This document shows, piece by piece, positions 57,363 through 64,000 of a stretch of 64,000 nucleotides of DNA. Both the position numbers and the translations under genes were made by a program. The stretch comes from CAVWCW01 sp963753615 (GTDB taxonomy: Bacteria > Pseudomonadota > Gammaproteobacteria > Chromatiales > Chromatiaceae), in contig CAVWCW010000003.1 in the NCBI GenBank assembly GCA_963753615.1, positions 372,001 to 436,000 on the forward strand, written 5' to 3'. Positions within the stretch are counted from its first letter, which is position 1, and each line of letters begins with the position of its first letter. Under the pieces are notes generated by a model. That model saw only the letters and a list, made by a program, of their open reading frames with translations. It did no database searches and was not told where the DNA came from.

Positions 57363-58675
57363 TTGGGCCTGACCTTTTGGCTGGAGCTGGCCCTTTTCGT
57401 CCTGTTGCTGGTGTTTTCCGGGGTTTTTTCCAGCTCCGAAACCGCGCTGTTTTCCCTCAACCAGATGCAACTCGCCAAGTTGCGCGCCGACAATCACCCG
57501 CGCGCAATCCTGGTCGAGCGTTTGTTGAGCGAGCCGCGCCGGCTCATCGTGACCATTCTCATCGGCAACGAATTCGTCAATGTCGCCGCCTCGGTGTTGT
57601 CCGCCGCCATGGTCATCGACCTGCTGGGGGCGGAGAACAAGATGATCAATCTGTTCATTATGGTTCCCATCCTCCTGGTGTTCGGCGAGATCACGCCCAA
57701 GACCCTGGCGATCCGCAACAACCGCGCCTTTGCCGTTTTCCAGAGCAAGCCGATCGACTTCTTTGCCCGGATGATTGCGCCTCTGCGCTGGGTAATTCGC
57801 CACGTGGCGGATTGGTTCATCACCCTGATCGTCGGCCGAGAGCGTTCCCGGGGCAATATCATCACCGCCGACTTGGTGCGCACCCTGGCCTACGAGGCGG
57901 TTGGCGAGGGGACGCTGGACGATACCGAAGCCCGGTTCATCGACCAGATCTTCGAGTTCGGTAATCTCGCGCTAAACGATGTAATGACGTCGCGGGCGGA
58001 CATCCACTTCATTCCCGTGGAAACGCCCCTGAGCGAGGTCTTGAAGACAATGCGAGTAGCCAAGCACTCTCGTTTTCCGGTGTATCAGGAGCATCGGGAC
58101 ACCATCATCGGGATACTGCACTCGCGGGATCTGCTGGGGGTTGACCTGGAGCGTCTGGAGGCGGACCCAGAGGGTCTTCGGGGGCTGCTCTGCGGGAGCC
58201 CAGCTTTTTCCCCGAGTCCAAGCCGGCAGTGGAGCTGTTCGACACCTTTCGCCAACGCAAGCAGTCGTTTGCCCTGGTCGTCGACGAGTTCGGCGGCGTC
58301 ACCGGACTGGTGACTATGGAAGATCTGTTGGAGTGCGTGTTCGGGGAGATCCGCAGCCCTTCCGACGTACCCCATTCAGAGCTGATCGAGGATTTGGGCG
58401 ATGGCCGGTATTCCCTGGACGCTGCCCTCAGCGTCATCGATTTCAATCAGGTATTCTCCACCTGCCTGGATGGGGAGCAGGCGGAAACCCTTGGCGGGGT
58501 GCTCCTGAACGCCTTTGGCGAGCTGCCCCAGGACGGCGCCGGTATCGAATTGCTCGGGTTTCGGTTCACCGTCGCGGGGGTGGAGGCTAACCGCATTACC
58601 CGGGTGTCGATGGAGCGGTCGCTGGCCCTGGCCGATGCCACGCCGGCACCGGCGGTTGGCGAGGGGGGGAGTTAG
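57363..58675 (+). CDS. CNNM/CorC-family protein 1 (DUF21-CBS-CorC), frameshifted at ~58187
   Basis: About 437 residues when repaired. A TTG start with GGGAG upstream gives MGLTFWLELALFVLLLVFSG. The DUF21 membrane domain (about 1-180) has SSSETALFSLNQMQLAKL and LVFGEITPKTLAI. The CBS pair follows (NDVMTSRADIHFIPVETPL; RFPVYQEHRDTIIGILHSRD). Near 58187 the frame shifts: GCTGCTCTGCGG appears to be GCTGCTGCGG plus an extra CT. The protein then continues as REPSFFPESK, LFDTFRQRKQSFALVVDEFG and a CorC/HlyC domain to 58675. Such proteins are linked to Mg/Co efflux or tolerance. Without a frameshift correction the C-terminal third is lost. Confidence 0.85.
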
Positions 58676-58678
58676 GCG

Positions 58679-59914
58679 ATGGAAATTCTGGTCAGTCTCA
58701 TGGTGATGCTGGTCTGCCTGCTGTTCGAGGCCTTCTTCTCCGGCTCGGAAATCGGCGTGGTAAGCGCCGACCAGATGAAGCTCCGGCACGCAGGCCGCCA
58801 AGGGTTCCCGCGGTGCCAAGCTGGCGCTCAGAATGCTCAAGAAACCGGAATGGCTGCTTTCCACCACCCTGGTGGGGACCAATATCGCCGTGGTGACCAA
58901 TACCACGGTGGCGACCGGCCTGATGTTGTCGCTGTTCGGAGAGCAGGGCAGCTGGCTGGCGGTGCTGGTAGTCGCGCCGCTGATCTAGGTGTTCGGCGAG
59001 ATTGTGCCCAAAAGCGTGTTCCAGCAGCGGGCGGACACCATCACCCCCTACGCGATCTTCGGCCTGCGCTTTTTTTCCTTCCTGTTCTACCCGATCCTGC
59101 TGGTGTTCAGCTTTATTACCCGGGCGCTTACCCGCCTCGCGGGGGGGCAGGGCGAAAATCCGTTCACCTTGCGTGAGCAGATCGTCACCATGCTCCATAT
59201 GCCGGCCACCGAAGGGCGATATCCAGGCGGTGGAGAAATCGATGATCCGGCGCATGTTCAATTTCTCCGAAACCACCGCCCAGCAGGTGATGGTGCCGCT
59301 GATCGAAGTCAACGGGGTGGAGCAGGGGGCGGATTGCGCCGAGGCGGTGCGGGTGGCGGTGGAAGACCGCCCATGTGCGGCTGCCGGTGCACGACGAACG
59401 CGTGGACCGGGTGGTTGGGATCATCAATACCCTGGACTTGTTGGGCGTTCCCGGTGCAGAGCCGATTCAGCCTCACGTGCGACCCGCCCGCTATGTGCCG
59501 GGCTCGCGCAGCATCAAGGACCTGCTGCTGGATCTGCGCAACGACGGTGATGTGGTGGCGGTGGTGGTGGACGAGTTCGGCGGGGCCGAGGGCATAGTCA
59601 CCATCGAAGACATCATGGAAGAGGTGGTGGAGGAGATCGAAGACGAATACGACGACGAGGAGCAGTCCCTGCAGTGGATTCGCAGGCAGGGCGGCCGGGA
59701 TTACCTGGTCGGGGCCCGGGTGGAGTTGGATACCCTTTGCCTCGAACTGGGGGTCAAGCTGCCCCGCGGCGAATACGCTACCTTGGCCGGGCTGCTGTTG
59801 GCCTTCGCCCGCGAGATCCCCAAGCCCGGGACCGAGATCGAGGTGGAGAATCTGCGCTTTACGATAAAACGCGGCACCGCTCAGGCGATTCAGGAGGTGC
59901 GGGTACAGTGGTAG
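58679..59914 (+). pseudogene. CNNM/CorC-family protein 2, broken by three frameshifts and an amber codon
   Basis: Similarity to the DUF21-CBS-CorC family runs through the whole interval, but the reading frame changes at about 58793 (after ADQMKLRH), 59217 (after MPATEG, GGG for GG) and 59370 (after AVEDRP, CCC for CC). A TAG at 58986-58988 replaces the expected Trp in PLI(W)VFGEIVPKS. Recognisable parts are LLSTTLVGTNIAVV, FTLREQIVTMLHMPA, DIQAVEKSMIRRMFNFSE, RLPVHDERVDRVVGIINT and VVVDEFGGAEGIVTIEDIM. It begins 3 bp after the stop of CNNM-1. It is either a decayed paralogue or a badly sequenced gene. Confidence 0.85.
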
Positions 59915-60003
59915 GCGCAGGGGCGGGCTCTGGCAACGACCTGAGTTTGGTGATCTTTGGCGCCCGTGTCCCGCGATGAAAGTGCACGCACCGCATTTCT
60001 TCC

Positions 60004-60494
60004 TCAACTCTCGGGGAGCGAAGACCCGGCGATGAGATCTTGGCGTTCTTTCGGCCCTGGCGCTGCGCAACCCCGCTGACCGCTGCCAATATCCGCCGAT
60101 GTGCCAGCGCCAGCCGCCCCAGGGTGCTGACGGCAGGGGCAAGAACCAGGATGGCGATGGCCAGCCAGTTGATCTCCAGTTCGCTGAACCAAACCAACGG
60201 CAGGCTAGCCAGCAGCACCTGACTGAGCAACGACAGGACCCGGGTCAGGCGCTCGAGCATGTCGGCGAAGCCCAGCACCCGCGGGTCTTGGTTACGGATA
60301 TGGCTCAGCTCGTGGGCGAAGACGCCGGCGAGTCCCTCCAGGCTGAGGCGGCGCAGCAAGCCGTCGGACAGGGCGATCACCGCTTGGCGGCCCTCGCCCA
60401 CGGCGAAGGCGTTCATGACGTCGCTCGGCACGCAGAACAGGGCCGGCTGCATCCGGTTGCGCAGTTGTTGTTCGAAGAGGGTGTGGCTATACAT
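60004..60494 (-). pseudogene. HtpX-like M48 metallopeptidase remnant
   Basis: From an ATG at 60494 (MYSHTLFEQQLR) the frame shows DVMNAFAVGEGRQAVIALS and GVFAHELSHIRNQDPRVLGF (HExxH), then hydrophobic segments (ASLPLVWFSELEINWLAIAI). The N-terminal membrane part is absent, and after LGRLALAHRR the frame no longer matches. ADIGS in another frame hints at the lost third-ligand region. The open frame runs on to 59859 into unrelated sequence. It is truncated at both ends, 36 bp beyond the TSUP gene stop. Confidence 0.65.
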
Positions 60495-60529
60495 ACCCCG
60501 TAACAACTGGGTTCCGTCGGTGTTCTGGT

Positions 60530-61357
60530 TCAACCGAACCAACCGCCCTCGGAGAGCAGAAGCTTGGCGGTAATGCCCAGGGACACCAGCACCAGCATCG
60601 GTCTGATCAACGCGCTGCCGTGTCGCAGCGCCAGGTGCGAGCCGAGCCAGGCCCCGCTGATCTGGCCAAGCCCCATGCATAGCCCGGGCAACCACACCAC
60701 TTGGCCGGCCCAGGCAAAGAACATTAGCGAGGCGATATTGCTGGTAAAGTTCAACACCTTGGTGTTGGCGGTGGCGCGGCGCAGGTTGTATCCGAGCAAG
60801 GCGACGAAAGCAAAGGCGAAGAACGAGCCGGTGCCGGGGCCGAAGAAACCGTCGTAGAATCCCACCCCGGCGCCGATCAACAGGGCGAAGCCGACATCGG
60901 GCAGGCGCTGCCGGGCGTCGAGGTCGCCGACTCGGGGCGAAAACAAAAAATACACGGCAAAGGCGGCCAGGAGCAGAGGTATCAGGCGCTGCAATATCCC
61001 GGGCGCCAGAGCCTGTACCGCGAGGGTGCCGGCGGCGGAGCCGGCGAAGGTGCATGCAATGGCCGGCCATAGCCGGTGCAGGTCTATGCTCCCTTTGTGC
61101 AGGAAGTTGAGGCTGGCGGTCAGGGTGCCGAAGCTACCCTGCAGTTTGTTGGTTGCCAGGGCTTGTACCGGCGGCATGCCTGTGGCGAGCAGGGCCGGCA
61201 GCGCCAGCAGCCCGCCGCCGCCGGCTATCGAATCCACGAAGCCGGCGGCCAGGGCCACGGCAGTAAGGGCGAGCAGCAGCTCGGGGGACCAGATTTCCAA
61301 GCGCGGGCGGCTCCCAAAACGTCGGGCGAGATTGAAAACACTCCATTCGGCACCCAT
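60530..61357 (-). CDS. TSUP/TauE-SafE family membrane transporter
   Basis: 275 residues with about eight membrane helices. The duplicated family motif is seen as GFVDSIAGGGGLLALPALLA near the N terminus and GVGFYDGFFGPGTGSFFAFA in the second half, with ATNKLQGSFGTLTASLNF and ANTKVLNFTSNIASL. The family exports sulfite or other organosulfur anions, or imports sulfonates; the substrate is not predictable. The ATG at 61357 has no clear SD, so the true start may be the TTG near LEIWSPELL. Confidence 0.88.
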   Translation of the reverse strand: MGAEWSVFNLARRFGSRPRLEIWSPELLLALTAVALAAGFVDSIAGGGGLLALPALLATGMPPVQALATNKLQGSFGTLTASLNFLHKGSIDLHRLWPAIACTFAGSAAGTLAVQALAPGILQRLIPLLLAAFAVYFLFSPRVGDLDARQRLPDVGFALLIGAGVGFYDGFFGPGTGSFFAFAFVALLGYNLRRATANTKVLNFTSNIASLMFFAWAGQVVWLPGLCMGLGQISGAWLGSHLALRHGSALIRPMLVLVSLGITAKLLLSEGGWFG

Positions 61358-61403
61358 TTAGGAAGGTTTCCGGTCGGGTTGCCGAGCGGCAGCGGACGGG
61401 GCA

Positions 61404-62339
61404 ATGACGGCATTATCCATCAAACGGCTAAGCAAGACCTACCGCAACGGCCTGCGAGCCCTCGACAGCATCGATCTGGATGTGAACGAGGGGGACTTCT
61501 TTGCCCTGCTCGGGCCCAACGGTGCGGGCAAGTCCACCGCCATCGGCATCGTCAGCTCCCTGGTCAACAAGAGCGGCGGCCAGGTTGAGGTGTTTGGCCG
61601 CGACTTGGACGAGGATCCCCAGGGCGTCAAGCGCTGCATCGGCTTGGTGCCCCAGGAGTTCAACTTTAATCAGTTCGAGCCGGTAGTGGAGATCGTCGTA
61701 AACCAGGCCGGTTATTACGGTATCCCCCGCCGCGAGGCCTTCCGGCGCGCCGAAGCCTGTCTGCGTCAGCTTGATCTCTGGGACAAGCGCCGTAGTCAGG
61801 CGCGGGAGCTGTCCGGGGGTATGAAGCGGCGGTTGTTGATTGCCCGTGCCCTGGCGCACCGCCCGCGCCTGCTGATCCTGGACGAACCCACCGCCGGGGT
61901 CGACATCGAGATTCGTCACAGCATGTGGGAGTTCCTGCGCGAGATCAATCGCCAGGGCACCACCATTATCCTCACCACTCACTATTTGGAGGAGGCGGAG
62001 AACCTGTGCCGCAATATTGCCATCATCGACCAGGGCCGCATCGTCGAGCACACCGGCATGGCTGAATTGCTTAACCGTCTTCACACAGAGCGCTTCGTGC
62101 TCAACTTGCGGGGCCGGCTGGCGGAGCTGCCGGAGCTCGGGGGCTATGTATTGGAGCGGCTGGACGACTGTGCGCTGGAGGTCGAGGTGAGTCGGGACCA
62201 GGGTATAAACGGGTTGTTTGCGGCCCTTTCGCGCAATGGGATCGAGGTGATCAGCATGCGCAATAAAAAGAACCGGCTGGAGCAGCTGTTCATCGACATG
62301 GTGGATCAGGCCAAGCGCCGGGGCGGGGCCGGGACATGA
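61404..62339 (+). CDS. yadG: ABC-2 type exporter ATP-binding protein (YadG-like)
   Basis: 311 residues. Walker A GPNGAGKSTAIG, Q-loop LVPQEFNFNQF, signature ELSGGMKRRLLIARAL, Walker B LLILDEPTAGVD and H-loop ILTTHYLEEAE are all intact. The C-terminal tail (about 225-311) is the DrrA/YadG-type extension. Its TGA overlaps the ATG of the permease gene (ATGA), and both together form an exporter of unknown substrate. It is divergent from the TSUP gene. Confidence 0.93.
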   Translation: MTALSIKRLSKTYRNGLRALDSIDLDVNEGDFFALLGPNGAGKSTAIGIVSSLVNKSGGQVEVFGRDLDEDPQGVKRCIGLVPQEFNFNQFEPVVEIVVNQAGYYGIPRREAFRRAEACLRQLDLWDKRRSQARELSGGMKRRLLIARALAHRPRLLILDEPTAGVDIEIRHSMWEFLREINRQGTTIILTTHYLEEAENLCRNIAIIDQGRIVEHTGMAELLNRLHTERFVLNLRGRLAELPELGGYVLERLDDCALEVEVSRDQGINGLFAALSRNGIEVISMRNKKNRLEQLFIDMVDQAKRRGGAGT

Positions 62340-63112
62340 ACCGCTGGCATTCCTACGCCACAGCCTATCGCACCATCGTTACCAAAGAGGTACTGAGATT
62401 CAGCCGCATTTGGTTGCAGACGGTGCTGCCCTCCGCGATTACCACCGCCCTCTATTTCGTCATCTTCGGGCGGCTGATTGGCGAACGCATCGGCCCCATG
62501 GAGGGGTTGGCCTATGTGGACTTCATCGTCCCAGGGTTGATCCTGATGGCCGTCATCACCAACTCCTACGCCAACGTCGTATCGTCGTTCTACAGCAGCA
62601 AGTTCCAACGCTTCGTCGACGAACTGCTGATCGCCCCGGTGCCCAACTGGGTGATCCTCGGCGGTTATGTCAGCGGCGGCGTAGCGCGCGGCTTGGTGGT
62701 CGGCACAGCGGTCACCCTGGTGGCCTTGATATTCGCCGATTTTCAGGTGCATCACCCCTTGATCACCCTGCTGGTGGTGCTGCTCACCTCGATACTGTTC
62801 GCCCTCGGCGGACTGATCAACGCGGTCTATGCCAACAGCTTCGACGACATTTCCATTGTCCCCACCTTCGTGCTGACGCCGCTCACCTACCTGGGCGGCG
62901 TCTTCTACTCCATCGAACTATTGCCCGAGTTTTGGCAGGACGTCTCACTCGCCAACCCGGTGCTCTACATGGTCAACGCCTTCCGCTATGGCCTGCTCGG
63001 CGTCTCGGACATCAATATCTGGCTCGCGTTTGGCATCATCCTCGGATTTATCGCGGTGCTAATCGCGTTTGCGTTGACTCTGCTGAACCGGGGAGTGGGC
63101 GTAAAGAGCTAA
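62336..63112 (+). CDS. yadH: ABC-2 type permease (YadH-like)
   Basis: 258 residues, six predicted helices. It starts MNRWHSYATAYRTIVTKEVL with family motifs YVDFIVPGLILMAVITNSY, SSFYSSKFQRFVDELLIAPV, LTPLTYLGGVFYSIELLPEF and NPVLYMVNAFRYGLLG. It pairs with the ATPase gene it overlaps. Confidence 0.93.
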   Translation: MNRWHSYATAYRTIVTKEVLRFSRIWLQTVLPSAITTALYFVIFGRLIGERIGPMEGLAYVDFIVPGLILMAVITNSYANVVSSFYSSKFQRFVDELLIAPVPNWVILGGYVSGGVARGLVVGTAVTLVALIFADFQVHHPLITLLVVLLTSILFALGGLINAVYANSFDDISIVPTFVLTPLTYLGGVFYSIELLPEFWQDVSLANPVLYMVNAFRYGLLGVSDINIWLAFGIILGFIAVLIAFALTLLNRGVGVKS

Positions 63113-63192
63113 GTTCGGTTGCGCGAGTAAGACTCCCAAGTGGCGGTGATTCGAAACCGAGGCTCTCCTCCCGCTTTATGGGCACTACTCAT

Positions 63193-63218
63193 CAACGAAT
63201 ATCGATCCATATTCGTTG
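63193..63218. promoter_or_regulatory. AT-rich palindrome CAACGAATAT-cgatcc-ATATTCGTTG
   Basis: Perfect 10-bp arms with a 6-nt spacer in the 274-bp convergent intergenic region between yadH and the phosphatase gene. It is AT-rich in otherwise GC-rich DNA. No T tract follows, so it is an operator- or repeat-type signal rather than a classic terminator. Confidence 0.5.
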
Positions 63219-63386
63219 CATGACTACCCCATCCTGAGTTTCCCAACCCTCGATCAGCGAGTCACGGGGCTATGCTGAAAGCGGACACCCCCATCGAGGC
63301 GATCAATCTCCTGGGCGCTTCACGGTCGCGCAAACAGCACGCTGCTCTCACCGGCCTCCTCAGGCTTGTTTGCCTGGCCACGCTTT

Positions 63387-64000
63387 TCAATCGGGCAGGA
63401 TTTCACCCAGCGGGTTTCCGATTGCGCCCGAAGGCGGCTTGACCCCGAGATAATCCGCCAGCGTCGGCGCCACGTCGTAGGGTGTGATCGCCCGACTAAT
63501 GGTTGCGGGCTTCAGGCCGGAGCCTGCGAACATCACCGGCACGAAGGTGTCGTAGCGCCAGGGTGAACCATGGGTGGAGGCCACCGTGAGGCCGTCGAAG
63601 TCGCTGATGAACACGTTCGGCTCGAACACCACGTAAATGTCGCCCGATCGCTTGGGGTGGAAGTTGCGCAGGATGGCGCGCATCAGCAAGGTGTCCGGCA
63701 GGCTGGCGGTGCGCAGCGCGGTGCTGGATACGGCGGCCGCCACCCCGTCGAACTTGACCAGCTCGGCGGCAACGGCCGCCTCCACCTCGGCCTGGTCCAG
63801 GCCCTTTTCCCGGATCAGGTCGCGGTTCAGGTACAGGTAGGGTTGGTTGTAGGCCTCGATGAGCTCTTCGCCGATACCGAACTGCGCTTTCAGCGCGGCG
63901 ATGGCCGGAGCCTTGTCCAGCGACTCGGTATCGAAGTAATGGGCGTTTTCGATGCCCAGCTCCTGCAGGTGTCCCGGCACCTCGGGCTGGCCGTGATCGG
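63387..64000 (-). CDS. Alkaline phosphatase (PafA-like)/nucleotide pyrophosphatase family protein, 3' part
   Basis: About 204 C-terminal residues; the 5' part lies beyond the window edge. The frame runs from the edge with DHGQPEVPGHLQELG, the metal-binding DHG of the alkaline-phosphatase superfamily. It continues with YNQPYLYLNRDLIREKGLDQ, RSGDIYVVFEPNVFISDFDG, and STHGSPWRYDTFVPVMFAG carrying the last metal-ligand His, and ends in DVAPTLADYLGVKPPSGAIG. The layout matches PafA-type periplasmic phosphomonoesterases. A signal peptide would be upstream, out of view. Confidence 0.8.
   Translation of the reverse strand, partial: DHGQPEVPGHLQELGIENAHYFDTESLDKAPAIAALKAQFGIGEELIEAYNQPYLYLNRDLIREKGLDQAEVEAAVAAELVKFDGVAAAVSSTALRTASLPDTLLMRAILRNFHPKRSGDIYVVFEPNVFISDFDGLTVASTHGSPWRYDTFVPVMFAGSGLKPATISRAITPYDVAPTLADYLGVKPPSGAIGNPLGEILPD

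Noticed and set aside
59859..61070. 403-codon minus-strand frame spanning the TSUP gene and HtpX remnant
   Set aside because: Its first half is an out-of-frame reading of the TSUP gene; only the part after 60494 shows peptidase similarity.

Overview
This is about 64 kb of high-GC chromosomal DNA from a gammaproteobacterium. Evidence: the pheS-pheT-ihfA-merR-tRNA-Pro order; a one-piece tmRNA whose tag reads ANDDNYALAA, the Pseudomonas-type tag; class Ia nrdAB with NrdR and DnaA sites; and rsgA, queD, yaeQ, tesA/ybbA/ybbP, yadGH and tauE-like genes. A glucosylglycerate-type compatible-solute pair, c-type cytochromes and an outer-membrane/lipoprotein set fit a free-living, possibly salt-exposed or sulfur-type lineage (for example around Chromatiales). 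That finer placement is inference.

Layout. 1-4.2 kb: Phe-tRNA synthetase operon, IHF alpha, MerR regulator, tRNA-Pro and a terminator. 4.2-11.5 kb: accessory block between tRNA-Pro and ssrA, holding an intact YhaO/YhaN-like nuclease-ATPase pair, then fragments of an SNF2-type helicase and an IS66-type transposase, then ssrA. 11.7-17.4 kb: sulfotransferase, membrane repeat protein, orphan PhoQ-like kinase, QueD, RsgA, cytochrome c. 17.4-24.8 kb: Ste24-type M48 peptidase, a deleted acyltransferase/acyl-CoA-ligase locus, a GGDEF-EAL protein, a hydrolase, a solute-binding lipoprotein and a Gly-Tyr repeat protein. 24.8-33.9 kb: an inverted-repeat element, a META-domain protein, an unknown conserved protein, a CDGSH-CDGSH-Rieske-TPP-enzyme fusion, GpgP/GpgS and small unknown proteins. 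34-38.6 kb: nrdAB and its control region. 38.8-50.5 kb: YaeQ, then a phosphate/polyphosphate neighbourhood (Pit + DUF47, UspA, Na/Pi transporter, CHAD protein, SPOR-domain coiled coil, SixA-Nudix fusion). 50.3-53 kb: a 45-residue membrane protein, a haem-binding DUF3365-HAMP sensor and a DUF4388-like protein. 53.3-63.1 kb: YbbP/YbbA, TesA, two CNNM/CorC genes (one frameshifted, one ruined), an HtpX remnant, a TSUP transporter and YadGH. The right edge cuts a PafA-like phosphatase.

Two themes stand out. First, several genes are broken by 1-2 nt insertions (pheS, M48 peptidase, Na/Pi transporter, CNNM-1, and CNNM-2 with three shifts and an amber codon). Because pheS is essential, some of these may be sequence errors rather than biology. 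Second, the genes at 40-50 kb look like a coordinated phosphate-handling set, and the YhaO/YhaN block looks like a decayed accessory or defence island.
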